64,000 nucleotides of DNA from Rhodanobacter sp. B05 (GCF_002001085.1 NZ_MUNU01000013.1:186001-250000); one strand, 5' to 3'; counted from the stretch's first letter, positions 6,923 through 16,552 are shown. The notes: generated by a model from the letters alone, not told the origin. Made by a program: numbers and translations.

Positions 6923-8779
6923 CTACCGCGTCGCGGCGGACACCGGCACCGCGCCGCCTTGCAGCACCTGCCCCGGCAGCGGCAGGCCCGCCTCCTTGCA
7001 CAACGCCGCAAAACGCGGGTCGTCCTTGTACGCCCGCGTGATGAACGGGTCGGCGAGCAAGCCACCGTTGAGCAAGTTGCCGTTGCCAAAAATATTCGGA
7101 TCGTGCTGTATCCAGGCGCGCTGCAGCCACTCGAACATTTCATCCGGTTGCTTGCGCAGCCCGTACAGCTCGGCAACGGTGTAGGGCTGATCCTTGCCGT
7201 ACTTGGCCAGGTAAGCGTGCAAAGCCGCATCCGCCTGCTTGTGATCGGGACTGATCTGTTGCGCCATCGCCTGAATCCACGACCCGGCTACCGGATTGGT
7301 TTCCTGCTTGGCGTCATGCACCGCCGCGGCGGCATCGCCGCGCAGGATGTCGATCTGCGCCAAGATCGAATACAACTGCAGGAAATCCGGCTGCAAGGCC
7401 AGCGCCTGGCGGCCCGCCCGCTCGGCCGCATCGAGCTGGCCTTGTGCCAACAGGGCGCTGGCCAGATTGGGATAGAAGACGTGGCTCAGCGGATCGGTGG
7501 CGATGGCTTTACGGAACAAGTCGGCCGCCGGCTGCAGTTGCCCGAGGGTCTGATATCCGATGGCCAGGGAATTCATGATGCCGCCATTGTTCGGTGCCAG
7601 CGCGTACGCCCGCTGGTACTCCGCCTGCGCTCCCACCGGATCGTTGTCGACCACGGCCAACAGGTAACCGCGAACCGCGTGGGTATTCGCCGCGTCCGGC
7701 GCTAGCAGCTGCGCCTTGTCACTCGCCACACGCGCTTGCGCGTACGCCTGCTGTTGCGCATCGCCAGTCAGAACGAACTCCCCCAGAGCGGCCCATGTAG
7801 CGGACAGCGTGTTCCAGGCATGGGCGTAGTTGGGGTCTAGCGTGAGCGCTTGCTGGAGCAGTGCGATACCTTGGCGATAACCGGCTTCGTCGAAGCGATC
7901 GCTGAGGGCGACCCCTTGCAGAAACAACCGGTAGGCCTCGACATTGCCGCTGGGCGGCTTGTCGGTCGAGACGATGGCGTTGCCCAATAGCTGGATCTTG
8001 AGTGCCGCCGCCACGGCATGACCGATCTGGGTCTGGATCGCGAACACGTCCTTCAGTTGTTCGTCATAGTGGTGCGACCACACGCTGCTACCGTCCTTCG
8101 CGCGGATCAGGCTGACGGTGACGCGGATGCTTTGCCCCACTTGGAACACCGAGCCCTGGATCAGGTGTGCCACCCCCAGCGCCGCGCCGATCTGTGCCGG
8201 GCTGTCCTTCGAATCTCGGAACTTGAAGCTGGAATCCTTCCCGATCACCTTCAATCCATCGACCTGGGTGAGATCGGAGATCAACTCCTCGGACAGGCCA
8301 TCGACGAAGTATTGCTGCTTGGGATCGCCGCTTTCGTTGGCCAGCGGCAGCACCGCCACGGATTTGTCCGGTAGCTTGGCCAGCTCGGCGGCGAGGGTCT
8401 TGGCATCGGCGGCGGTGGCGGTGCTGGTGGCATCGCGGTGCATCACAAAGGTGTTGGTGACCAGCAGGATGATCGCTACCGCCATGATCGCGATGATCCA
8501 GCGGTCGAACCGCTTGCCGATGTGCGCCGCGATCGACTCTTCCGGCTTGATCTCGCTTTCGCGCTTGAGGCCGTTCGGCGTGAGTTCGTAGAACCACGCA
8601 AACGCCAGCCAGAACGGAAAGCCGATGATCGCGGCCACCAGAAACCAGCGCGTCGTCCAGTCGGGCAGCCCGATCGAGGGCGCCAATTGCGAGATGCCTT
8701 GCGCCAGCGCCCACACGGCAGCGGCATACACTGCGCCTGCGCGCAACACGTTGCGACGCTTGAGTTCCCCGAAAAACAT
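6923..8779 (-). CDS. TolB-like N-domain/TPR membrane protein
   Basis: Protein of 618 aa. It begins MFFGELKRRNVLRAGAVYAA, a recurrent opening of proteobacterial membrane proteins with a TolB/FlgO-like domain plus TPRs. Two or three membrane segments lie at about 15-35, 48-66 and 92-112. A TolB-like/FlgO domain (SVAVLPLANESGDPKQQYFVDGLSEEL) spans about 135-265. Several TPRs follow (ALTLDPNYAHAWNTLSATW, AYALAPNNGGIMNSLAIGY and others). I prefer ATG 8779, with AAGG five bases upstream, over a TTG four codons earlier. Relatives are often annotated as adenylate-cyclase-associated, but no cyclase domain is present here. The function is unknown. Confidence 0.8.
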   Translation of the reverse strand: MFFGELKRRNVLRAGAVYAAAVWALAQGISQLAPSIGLPDWTTRWFLVAAIIGFPFWLAFAWFYELTPNGLKRESEIKPEESIAAHIGKRFDRWIIAIMAVAIILLVTNTFVMHRDATSTATAADAKTLAAELAKLPDKSVAVLPLANESGDPKQQYFVDGLSEELISDLTQVDGLKVIGKDSSFKFRDSKDSPAQIGAALGVAHLIQGSVFQVGQSIRVTVSLIRAKDGSSVWSHHYDEQLKDVFAIQTQIGHAVAAALKIQLLGNAIVSTDKPPSGNVEAYRLFLQGVALSDRFDEAGYRQGIALLQQALTLDPNYAHAWNTLSATWAALGEFVLTGDAQQQAYAQARVASDKAQLLAPDAANTHAVRGYLLAVVDNDPVGAQAEYQRAYALAPNNGGIMNSLAIGYQTLGQLQPAADLFRKAIATDPLSHVFYPNLASALLAQGQLDAAERAGRQALALQPDFLQLYSILAQIDILRGDAAAAVHDAKQETNPVAGSWIQAMAQQISPDHKQADAALHAYLAKYGKDQPYTVAELYGLRKQPDEMFEWLQRAWIQHDPNIFGNGNLLNGGLLADPFITRAYKDDPRFAALCKEAGLPLPGQVLQGGAVPVSAATR

Positions 8780-9128
8780 CCCAGCCTTCAAGCGCTTGCC
8801 CTTGGGTTCGGGGTCCGTGGGCCCGCAGTCGCGCAGTGTGTAACGCTGCCGCTATCCGTGCAAGCGCGCGACTGCAGGTTGGTGGGCGCCTGCCGAGCTT
8901 TCGCGTTTACCCCACGCGGATCCCGTCGCTGAAGTCGATGGCCGTCGACAACCCGTCTTCCCAAAAGTGGCGTTTGCCACCTTTCGCTTCGGGTCGGTTT
9001 CTCCCGATCGGAGCCGTCAAGGTTCTCCAGCCCTTTTCTTCATCTCCGAGTGACCATGCCGATCGGGTACGCTTTGGATCGAAAGGCAAGGCATTCGCCG
9101 ATTATCGGGTAACGCCACAGGGGGCTTC
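8780..9128. other. 349-base divergent intergenic region
   Basis: The region separates the divergent TPR-protein gene and the MacB-like permease gene, so it should carry both promoters. I found no clear -35/-10 pair with correct spacing. A small imperfect hairpin (AAAGTGGC...GCCACCTTT) sits near 8962-8983. No plausible gene is visible, and no ATPase gene that could serve the downstream permeases. Confidence 0.5.
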
Positions 9129-10457
9129 ATGTGGGGGTATTACATCGCTTTGGCGTTGCGAAGCAGCGCACGAAGCAAGGCGTTGACCGCGCTGGTGATC
9201 GTGCTGCTGGGTTTCGGGGTGTCGGCGTGCATGGTGTCCTATGCCGTGTTCCGTGCGACCACGAGCGACCCGCTCCCCGGCAAGTCATCCCGGCTCTACG
9301 TGCCGCTGATCGACAATGTTGGTTCGTCCTACAACGATCAGGGTGAACCCATCGAGACGCTGAGCTACATCGATGCGATGGCGCTGTGGCGGGCACGCAA
9401 GGCGAGCCGGCTAACCTTGCTCTATGCCACAACATGGCAAGTGGAATCGGATAATCCATTGATCCCCGCCATGTCGCTGGGTGGCGACGCGGTGACTGCC
9501 GATTTCTTCTCAATGTTCGATGTGCCCTTTCGCTTTGGCGGCGGATGGACGGCGGATGACGATGCACAGCACGCCACCGTGGCGGTCATCAGTCGGCACT
9601 TGAACGAAACGCTGTTTGCCGGACAAAACAGTGTCGGACGCGAGATCCGGCTGGATGGCCAACTCTTCCGGATCGGCGGTGTACTGGAGGACTGGAACCC
9701 GAGACCGCGCTTTTTTGACGCCGGCAGTCATGGAACGGTCTATGCGTTCGATGACGCGGGGGATATCTACATCCCATTCACCCGCGCGACCGACATGAAG
9801 AAGGACAGCACCTTCGTTTATTGCCCGACGGCGTCACGGCAATCGGATACCTCCCACTGGGGTGCCTACCTGCACAGCGAATGTGACCGGATCGATGCCT
9901 GGGTCGAGCTGGCGACACCCGCCGACGCGGATCGCTACCGCGAATACTTGCGCTACTATGCCGCGGAGCAGCAACGCCTCGGGCGCTTCTCGTGGGAGCC
10001 CAACATACGCCTGCGCAATCTGACGGATTGGCTGGCGTACTTGCAGGTCACGCCCAGGGCATCCAGCTTATCGATGCTGGTCTCTGCCAGCTTTCTGCTG
10101 ATCGTCCTGGTCAACGTCGTCGGACTCATGCTTGCCCGATTCATGCGGCGAGCACCGGAAATTGGCATACGCCGCGCCCTGGGTGCTTCGCGAGCGACCA
10201 TCTACCGGCAGTTCCTGATCGAGGCGGCCACCATGGGATTTGTCGGCGGCCTGCTCGGCGTGGTACTGACGCTGCTGGGCGTCTGGGGTGCCGGGGGACT
10301 TTTCGCGCCGAACATTGCACGTCTCGTGCATGCCGATACCTCGCTGATCGCACTGACCGTGCTGCTCGCCATCGCTGCCACGGTGGTTTCCGCCCTGTAC
10401 CCAACCTGGCGGGCGGCGCAAACCCAGCCCGCCTGGCAAATCAAGATCACCGGTTGA
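9129..10457 (+). CDS. MacB/FtsX-type ABC transporter permease (first of pair)
   Basis: Permease of 442 aa. It has an N-terminal TM (ALTALVIVLLGFGVSACMVS), a large periplasmic MacB-core-like domain (about 45-290), and three C-terminal TMs of the FtsX domain with the typical RRAPEIGIRRALGASR cytoplasmic motif near 338-353. An AGGGGG ribosome-binding site precedes the ATG. A second permease of the same type follows after 10 bases. MacB-type transporters normally need an ATPase and a membrane-fusion protein; neither is adjacent. It may be an export or lipoprotein-handling transporter, but the substrate is unknown. Confidence 0.8.
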   Translation: MWGYYIALALRSSARSKALTALVIVLLGFGVSACMVSYAVFRATTSDPLPGKSSRLYVPLIDNVGSSYNDQGEPIETLSYIDAMALWRARKASRLTLLYATTWQVESDNPLIPAMSLGGDAVTADFFSMFDVPFRFGGGWTADDDAQHATVAVISRHLNETLFAGQNSVGREIRLDGQLFRIGGVLEDWNPRPRFFDAGSHGTVYAFDDAGDIYIPFTRATDMKKDSTFVYCPTASRQSDTSHWGAYLHSECDRIDAWVELATPADADRYREYLRYYAAEQQRLGRFSWEPNIRLRNLTDWLAYLQVTPRASSLSMLVSASFLLIVLVNVVGLMLARFMRRAPEIGIRRALGASRATIYRQFLIEAATMGFVGGLLGVVLTLLGVWGAGGLFAPNIARLVHADTSLIALTVLLAIAATVVSALYPTWRAAQTQPAWQIKITG

Positions 10458-10467
10458 GATAATTCTC

Positions 10468-11718
10468 ATGGCACTCAGCAGGACATTCATGCAGCTGCGG
10501 CCAATCATTGCCGCACTGGGGCGACACAAGGTGGCCACCGCGCTCATCGTCCTGCAGGTGGCGCTGACGCTGGCGGTGGCATCCAACGCACTGTTTATCG
10601 TGGCAACGCGCATCGTCCACCTGTCTCGCCCCACCGGAACGGACGAAGCCCGTATCTTCGTTATCCGCAACGGGTGGAGGCTGGGTCAGAATGCGGCCCA
10701 GATCGATGCGAATATTCGCGCCGATCTGGATACCCTGCGGCATGTCACGGGCGTGCGTGATGCGTTTTCCAGCCAGGGGTTTCCACTGGCTGGATATAAC
10801 GCCAAGATCATCACAAGACTGAAGCTCGAACCGGACCAGAAGACGCGCGCGCAATTGGTCACGTTCTTTGCTTCCGACGAGCACACGATCGATACGCTGG
10901 GCATATCGCTGGTCGCGGGGCGCAATTTTCGCCCCGATGAAATCACCGCCATCGGCCCCAACGACAAGCTGTCTCCTCCAGGCATCATCGTCACCCGCAG
11001 TCTTGCCGACAAGCTGTTTCCCGATGGTTCGGCCCTGGGCAAGACGGTTTACCTGCCGGATGGGCCCACCGCCATCATCGGCATCCTCGCCGGCCTGCAG
11101 GGGCCACTCAAAGAATCGAAATCCTTGGATGGCTATACCGTGCTGGTCCCGACGCATTATCTCGATCCAGCGGGTGTCGTGTATCTGGTGCGCACCGACT
11201 CCGCCGCCATGAAACCGGTGATCGCTGCAACACTGAAAGCGCTGCAAGAGCGTGGCGCCGCACGCATCATCGATCCGAAAGACGGTGTCGTCAGCATGGC
11301 CCAGGTACGTGAGCGCGCTTATGCAGAGGATCGGAGCGTGGCGCTGCTGATGAGCATCCTCAGCGGATTGCTGTTGCTGGCTACCGCAGGCGGCATCGTG
11401 GGGTTGAGCAGTTTCTGGGTCAGCCAGCGGCGCCGGCAGATCGGCATCCGTCGTTCGCTCGGTGCCACCACGGGTGACATCCTGCGTTACTTCCATGCCG
11501 AGAATTTCCTGATCGTCAGCGGCGGCATCGTACTCGGTGCGTTGCTGGCGTTCCTGGCGAATCTCGGCCTGATGCATGTCTATGAGTTGCCGCGCATGCC
11601 GCTTTACGCGCCACTACTGGGTGCACTGCTGTTGTGGCTACTCGGTCAACTGGCCGTACGGGGGCCGGCCCGATATGCCGCCAAGGTGCCACCCGTGGTC
11701 GCGATTCGCACAGAGTGA
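10468..11718 (+). CDS. MacB/FtsX-type ABC transporter permease (second of pair)
   Basis: Permease of 416 aa with the same architecture as its upstream neighbour: an N-terminal TM (ALIVLQVALTLAVASNALFIVA), a periplasmic domain, and a C-terminal FtsX domain with RRRQIGIRRSLGATTGDILRY followed by TMs. The sequence is diverged from the first permease, as in permease pairs that form heterodimers. Ten bases separate the two genes, so they form an operon. The matching ATP-binding subunit must be encoded elsewhere, or the pair is a remnant. Confidence 0.8.
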   Translation: MALSRTFMQLRPIIAALGRHKVATALIVLQVALTLAVASNALFIVATRIVHLSRPTGTDEARIFVIRNGWRLGQNAAQIDANIRADLDTLRHVTGVRDAFSSQGFPLAGYNAKIITRLKLEPDQKTRAQLVTFFASDEHTIDTLGISLVAGRNFRPDEITAIGPNDKLSPPGIIVTRSLADKLFPDGSALGKTVYLPDGPTAIIGILAGLQGPLKESKSLDGYTVLVPTHYLDPAGVVYLVRTDSAAMKPVIAATLKALQERGAARIIDPKDGVVSMAQVRERAYAEDRSVALLMSILSGLLLLATAGGIVGLSSFWVSQRRRQIGIRRSLGATTGDILRYFHAENFLIVSGGIVLGALLAFLANLGLMHVYELPRMPLYAPLLGALLLWLLGQLAVRGPARYAAKVPPVVAIRTE

Positions 11719-11937
11719 ATTGAATCGCCCGAGTCGTGTCGCCGGTTCATCGATCCCGCGAAAGGCAGAAATGGCGGTGGACTCAATTGTTGGATACAAC
11801 ACGCTGGAGCTGTCAGGGCAGCAGGAGCTGTTGCAGCTGCACCAGCGGAAGCGAATTTATTACTCGGAGACGTCGAAGTCGTTGACGTGGGATCGCCGGC
11901 AGCGCGACCGGCGAGGTCGGCCGCGTGCCAGCCTTGC

Positions 11938-12531
11938 TCAATACGGCGTGCCCTCCCGGCGCTGCCGCTGCAGGGCGCGGGCGTACCATTCGAACTCGTC
12001 GAGGAAGCGGATGAGGGTGCGCGGGACGTGTTCGTTCTGGGGCTTGCCGTCCTCGTCCAGTGCGGAGGCGATGCGCGGAATCGGACATTCGCTGGGGATC
12101 GCCGGCATGCCCAGCTCCGCCAGGGTGGTGCGCAACGCCACGGCGGCGCGCACGCCGCCGAACATCCCAGCCGAGTAACAGACGATCGCGGAGGGTCGCC
12201 AGAAGTATTCCTCGAGGAAGTGGTCGAGCAGGTTTTTCAGCGCGGGTGGAATGCCGTGGTTGTATTCGCCGCTGACGATGACGAAGCCGTCGACGCGGCG
12301 GTAGAGCATGGCCAGTTGTTCCAGCGACGGCGGCGCGGTGCCGGCGGCATACTCCTTGTACATGCGATCGAGCAGCGGCAGCTGCAGTTCCAGCGGGTCG
12401 ACCAGGATCGCCTCGTGACCACGCGCTTCGAGGGCATGCATCGCCAGTTTCGCGGCGCGTATGCCCATGCGGTTGCGGCGTACCGAGCCGAGCAGGACGG
12501 CGAACGACAGGGGCGAGGTCGCTTCGGACAT
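11938..12531 (-). CDS. NADPH-dependent FMN reductase family protein
   Basis: Flavodoxin-like oxidoreductase of 197 aa. The FMN phosphate-binding loop is at the N-terminus (VLLGSVRRNRMGIRAA, residues 13-28) and the second flavin-binding segment is VIVSGEYNHGIPPALKNLLD near 100-119; both are diagnostic of the FMN_red (SsuE/azoreductase-like) family. It would reduce FMN, quinones or azo compounds with NADPH. It is divergent from the DapB-like gene, with 82 bases between the starts. The physiological substrate is not deducible. Confidence 0.85.
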   Translation of the reverse strand: MSEATSPLSFAVLLGSVRRNRMGIRAAKLAMHALEARGHEAILVDPLELQLPLLDRMYKEYAAGTAPPSLEQLAMLYRRVDGFVIVSGEYNHGIPPALKNLLDHFLEEYFWRPSAIVCYSAGMFGGVRAAVALRTTLAELGMPAIPSECPIPRIASALDEDGKPQNEHVPRTLIRFLDEFEWYARALQRQRREGTPY

Positions 12532-12613
12532 GAGGCTTTCCCATCGGGCATGGCGGGATTGATCCGGCGATCCAGATTACTCTTGGCTACCCGCTCCGTG
12601 AAAAGAGGTCGCC

Positions 12614-13414
12614 ATGTCACTCAAGGTCTGTGTCGCCGGCGCCACCGGCTGGGCCGGTTCCGAACTTTCCCGCGGCATCGCCGCGGCCGATGACCTCACG
12701 ATGGTGGCCGCGGTGGCGCGGCGCCATGCCGGACAGGTGCTGGGCGAGGTGCTGGGTGAGCCGCGCCTGGCTGCACCGATCTTTGCCAGCGTGGACGAGG
12801 GGCTGGCAAAGCCCTGCGACGTGCTGGTCGAATACACCAGCGCGGGCAGTGCGAAGGCAAACATTCTTGCTGCACTGAAGCGCGACGTGCACGTGGTGGT
12901 GGGCAGCTCCGGGCTCACCGACGAGGACTATGCGCAGATCGACGCGCTGGCGCGCGAGCGTGGTCGCGGCGTGCTGGCCTGCGGCAACTTCGCGCTCACC
13001 GCGGTGTTGCTGATCAAGTTTGCCGAGATGGCGGCGAAGATCATTCCGCAGTGGGAGATCATCGACTACGCCTACGCCGGCAAGCCGGACGCACCCAGCG
13101 GTACGGTGCGCGAGCTGGCTGGCCGGCTCGGCAAGGTGCGTCAGCCGCAGGTGCAGGTGCCGATTGGCGAAACCGCCGGCATGCCGGCGACGCGTGGCGG
13201 CACTTTGGGCGGCGCCCAGGTGCATGCGGTGCGCTTGCCGGGGTTCGTGCTCGGTGCCGAGGCGATTTTCGGGATGCCGGACCAAACTCTGGTGATCCGT
13301 CACAACGCGGGCAGCAGCGCCGTGCCGTATGTGGATGGCGCCTTGTTGGCGATCCGCAAGGTGGCCGGCCTGGTCGGTCTGCACCGCGGGCTCGATACGG
13401 TGCTGGAGTTGTGA
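12614..13414 (+). CDS. DapB-like dihydrodipicolinate reductase paralogue lacking the catalytic histidines
   Basis: Protein of 266 aa with the DapB fold. An N-terminal Rossmann motif (VCVAGATGWAGSE), a GSSGLTDEDY segment, and the substrate loop KPDAPSGTV are all present, so substrate-type residues remain. However, the segment corresponding to E. coli EAHHRHKVDAPSGT reads DYAYAGKPDAPSGT: the catalytic His pair is replaced by Ala and Tyr while the Lys is retained. An AGAGGT ribosome-binding site precedes the ATG. It is unlikely to be the lysine-pathway enzyme unless the chemistry tolerates this change; it is more likely a paralogue acting on another imine or a degenerate one. Confidence 0.75.
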   Translation: MSLKVCVAGATGWAGSELSRGIAAADDLTMVAAVARRHAGQVLGEVLGEPRLAAPIFASVDEGLAKPCDVLVEYTSAGSAKANILAALKRDVHVVVGSSGLTDEDYAQIDALARERGRGVLACGNFALTAVLLIKFAEMAAKIIPQWEIIDYAYAGKPDAPSGTVRELAGRLGKVRQPQVQVPIGETAGMPATRGGTLGGAQVHAVRLPGFVLGAEAIFGMPDQTLVIRHNAGSSAVPYVDGALLAIRKVAGLVGLHRGLDTVLEL

Positions 13415-13477
13415 GCGGCTCGACGGCCGCCGTCACGCGCCCGCGCCTGCGTTGGCGCCCACGGAGCAGGTGACTGC

Positions 13478-14104
13478 ATGAACGAGCACATACTTTTCAA
13501 CCTGGTCGATCTGGCCGGCACGTTCGCGTTTGCGATCAGCGGCGCGACCGCGGCGCGGCGCTGCAACCTGGATCTGTTCGGGATCCTGGCGATCGCGTAC
13601 ATCACGGCCTGCGGCGGCGGTATCGCGCGCGACCTGTGCATCGGCGCGATTCCGCCAGCGGGCTTGTCCGACTGGCGCTACCTGGCCACCGCCGTGATTG
13701 CCGCCATGCTTACCATCGTGGCGTACCCGTGGGTGGAGCGTCTGACCTATCCGGTGCGGCTGTTCGATGCGATGGGGCTGGGTCTGTTTTCAGTCTACGG
13801 CGCGCACAAGGCGCTGGTGTTCGGCCACAACGCCGAGGTGGCGATTCTGCTCGGCATCGTCACGGCGGTCGGCGGCGGCATGGCGCGCGACGTGTTGCTG
13901 GCGCGCGTGTCGATCGTGCTGGAGAAGGAGATCTATGCGTCGGCGGCGCTGGCTGGCGCGGCGCTGGCGGTGTTGGGCGAGCATCTCCACTGGCCGGCGG
14001 TGTGGGCGACCTGGCTGCCGATCCTGGTGTGCTTCGTGCTGCGCTTCCTGTCGCTGCGCCTGCACTGGAATCTGCCGCGCTTCGGGCGTGACCGGGGACG
14101 TTGA
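13478..14104 (+). CDS. TRIC-family (UPF0126/YicG-like) membrane channel protein
   Basis: Protein of 208 aa with about seven membrane helices and the two internally repeated glycine motifs of the family: AYITACGGGIARD near residue 41 and GIVTAVGGGMARDVLL near 127. Bacterial homologues are trimeric cation channels (TRIC). An AGGTGA ribosome-binding site precedes the ATG. It lies 63 bases after the DapB-like gene on the same strand and could be co-transcribed with it, but no functional link is evident. Confidence 0.85.
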   Translation: MNEHILFNLVDLAGTFAFAISGATAARRCNLDLFGILAIAYITACGGGIARDLCIGAIPPAGLSDWRYLATAVIAAMLTIVAYPWVERLTYPVRLFDAMGLGLFSVYGAHKALVFGHNAEVAILLGIVTAVGGGMARDVLLARVSIVLEKEIYASAALAGAALAVLGEHLHWPAVWATWLPILVCFVLRFLSLRLHWNLPRFGRDRGR

Positions 14105-14258
14105 GTCGCGGCGGCGGTGCGGGTTCCGGCGGCAACACCACGTCCCGCAGCTGCCCGGCCGATGGGCAAGCGCCATTGGTCACCTTTGCCCTGCCGTCGC
14201 CGCATGTTAGTTTCCGACGTTCGGGCGGGGAGCCCGGTCTTCAACAGGGAGCTGGTCC

Positions 14259-15218
14259 ATGACCGCAGCAAGCGTGCGCATCGAGTCCGTCACCAAGCGC
14301 TTTTCCGGGCACACCGCGGTGAATCGTCTTTCCATGGAGGTTGCCGCCGGCGGCATCTTCGGCCTGCTCGGGCCGAACGGCGCGGGCAAGTCCACCACGA
14401 TCCGGCTGATCATGGGCATCCTGGAGCCCGACGAGGGCAAGATCGTCCTGTTCGACTCGCCGCACGGGAGTCGCGCGCTGTCGCAGCGCATCGGCTATCT
14501 GCCGGAAGAGCGCGGCCTGTACAAGAAGATGAAGGTGCTCGACCACCTCATTTTCCTGGGCGAGACGAAGGGCATCGGTCGCGCCGACGCGCGCAAGCGT
14601 GCGCAGGTCTGGCTGGAGCGGCTCGGCGTCAGCGAATGGGCGTTGAAGAAGGTCGAGGACCTGTCCAAGGGCATGCAGCAGAAGGTGCAGTTTGCCGGCG
14701 CGCTGTTGCACGAGCCGGAGCTGGTGATTCTCGACGAGCCGTTCTCCGGACTCGATCCGGTCAACGCGCAGGTAATGAAGGACATCGTGGTGGGCATCGC
14801 CAAGGAAGGTCGCACCGTGCTGTTCTCCACCCATGTGATGGAGCAGGCCGAGCGCATGTGCGACCGCATCGCGATCATCGCGCGCGGCGAGATGGTGGTG
14901 AACGGCACGGTGGCGCAGGTCAAGGCGGATTTCGGCGGGCGTCACGTGGCGCTGGGCTTCAGCCACGACCGCCAGCGCGCCGCCGCAATTCTTGCCGATC
15001 CACGCCTGATCGCCCGGATCGACGACTACGGCGCCAGCGCCGAACTGAAGATGGCCGACGGTGCCGATCCCGAGCAGTTGCTGGCGGCGCTGGTGCGCGA
15101 AGGCGTGGGCCTGCGCCGGTTCGAGGTGGTGGAGCCTTCGCTGCAGGCGATCTTCATCGCCAAGGTCGGTGCCGATCCCACCGCCACCCCGCTGCCCGCC
15201 GCTGGAGCTGCCGCATGA
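14259..15218 (+). CDS. ABC exporter ATP-binding protein (NatA-like)
   Basis: ATPase of 319 aa. It has Walker A GPNGAGKSTT, the Q-loop in IGYLPEERGLYKKM, the signature LSKGMQQKVQF, Walker B LVILDEPFSGLDP and the switch His in STHVMEQAE. The C-terminal DUF4162-like extension fits the ABC-2 NatA/YhaQ type. An AGGGAG ribosome-binding site precedes the ATG. The stop overlaps the permease start (ATGA), so the two genes form a coupled operon. The probable role is export of sodium or a small toxic compound; the substrate is not shown. Confidence 0.9.
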   Translation: MTAASVRIESVTKRFSGHTAVNRLSMEVAAGGIFGLLGPNGAGKSTTIRLIMGILEPDEGKIVLFDSPHGSRALSQRIGYLPEERGLYKKMKVLDHLIFLGETKGIGRADARKRAQVWLERLGVSEWALKKVEDLSKGMQQKVQFAGALLHEPELVILDEPFSGLDPVNAQVMKDIVVGIAKEGRTVLFSTHVMEQAERMCDRIAIIARGEMVVNGTVAQVKADFGGRHVALGFSHDRQRAAAILADPRLIARIDDYGASAELKMADGADPEQLLAALVREGVGLRRFEVVEPSLQAIFIAKVGADPTATPLPAAGAAA

Positions 15219-16531
15219 ACAAGACGTTTGCCGTGATCCGGCGCGAGTACGTCGAGCGTGTGCGTACCAAGGCGTTCGTGATTTCCACCGTGCTGCTGCC
15301 GGTGTTCATGGTGCTGGCGGTGCTCTTGCCCGGCCTGATGATGAGCGGCGGCAACCGCACTCGCCACGTGGCCGTGGTGGATGCTTCCGGCAGCGGCCTG
15401 GGCCAGCCGGTGAGCGAGGTGCTCAAGGCGGCTACCTTCGGCGACGCGAAGAATGCCAAGCCGCGCTATCAGGTGCAGGTGTTTCCGGCCGATGCGGCCA
15501 ACCTTGCCCAGGTGCGCGACGGTTTGATCGCCAAGACGGGTTTTGCGAAAGATCGCCAGCCGGACGGCTGGGATGGCGTGCTGGTGCTCGCCGACAGCAC
15601 GTTGGCCAGCGGCAAGCTCACCTACTACGGCGACAACGTGAGTTCGCCCAATTCCATGTCGCAGTTGCAACGCGATGTCTCCAAGGCGCTGGCCGGTGTG
15701 CGCCTGGCCAAGTCGGGCGTGGATCAGGCGCTGGTGTCCAAGGCGATGGCATCGGCCGACCTGGACACCGCCAAGGTGTCCGACGGCAAGCTCACCGGCC
15801 AGAGCGGCGAAGCCTCGTTCATGATCGCGTACTTCATGGGCTTCGTCCTGTACCTGGCGACCCTCATCTACGGCCAGCAGACGATGACTTCGGTGATCGA
15901 GGAAAAGACCTCGCGCATCATGGAAGTGCTCACCTCGTCGCTGACCCCGTTCCAGATGCTGCTGGGCAAGGTGCTTGGCGTGGGTTCGGCCGGACTGACG
16001 CAGATGGCGATCTGGGTCGGCTCGGCCTTCGTCCTCGGTAGTCAGGGTGCGCGTCTGGCAGGTGCGTTCGGCGCGAGCGCGGAGGCAGCCAGGAGCTTTT
16101 CGATACCGGGCATCGCACCGAGTCTGATGGTGGTGTTCCTGCTGTATTTCGCACTGGGTTTCCTGCTCTACGGTGCGCTGTACGCCGCGATCGGCGCGAT
16201 GTGCAACACCATCCAGGAGACCCAGCAGTATGCGATTTTCGTCACCATGTTTGTGCTCGTGGGCTTCTTCTCGGTGTTCGCGCTGATCAAGGATCCCACC
16301 GGAAGTCTCGGCGTCACGATGTCCTACATCCCGTTCTTTTCGCCGTTCACCATGCCGGTGCGCTGGTCGATGACGTCGGTGCCGTTGCTGCAGCTTTGCG
16401 TGTCGCTGGCCTTGATGGTGCTGGCCTTGCTGGCGTGTGTATGGCTGGCCGCGCGTATCTATCGCACCGGCATCCTGATGTACGGCAAGAAACCGTCGTG
16501 GCGTGAGCTGTGGCGCTGGGTCAGGGCGTGA
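15215..16531 (+). CDS. ABC-2 family permease (NatB-like)
   Basis: Permease of 438 aa. The N-terminal motif IRREYVERVRTKAFVISTVLLP with a first TM is typical of NatB/YhaP. A large extracytoplasmic domain (about 60-200) and five C-terminal TMs follow, including the coupling segment TSVIEEKTSRIMEVLTSSLTPFQMLLGK. The start at 15215 overlaps the ATPase stop by four bases. It partners the ATPase encoded immediately upstream. It is convergent with coq7, with 21 bases between stops. Confidence 0.9.
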   Translation: MNKTFAVIRREYVERVRTKAFVISTVLLPVFMVLAVLLPGLMMSGGNRTRHVAVVDASGSGLGQPVSEVLKAATFGDAKNAKPRYQVQVFPADAANLAQVRDGLIAKTGFAKDRQPDGWDGVLVLADSTLASGKLTYYGDNVSSPNSMSQLQRDVSKALAGVRLAKSGVDQALVSKAMASADLDTAKVSDGKLTGQSGEASFMIAYFMGFVLYLATLIYGQQTMTSVIEEKTSRIMEVLTSSLTPFQMLLGKVLGVGSAGLTQMAIWVGSAFVLGSQGARLAGAFGASAEAARSFSIPGIAPSLMVVFLLYFALGFLLYGALYAAIGAMCNTIQETQQYAIFVTMFVLVGFFSVFALIKDPTGSLGVTMSYIPFFSPFTMPVRWSMTSVPLLQLCVSLALMVLALLACVWLAARIYRTGILMYGKKPSWRELWRWVRA

Positions 16532-16552
16532 GGGCCTGCCACAGCTGGCCCG

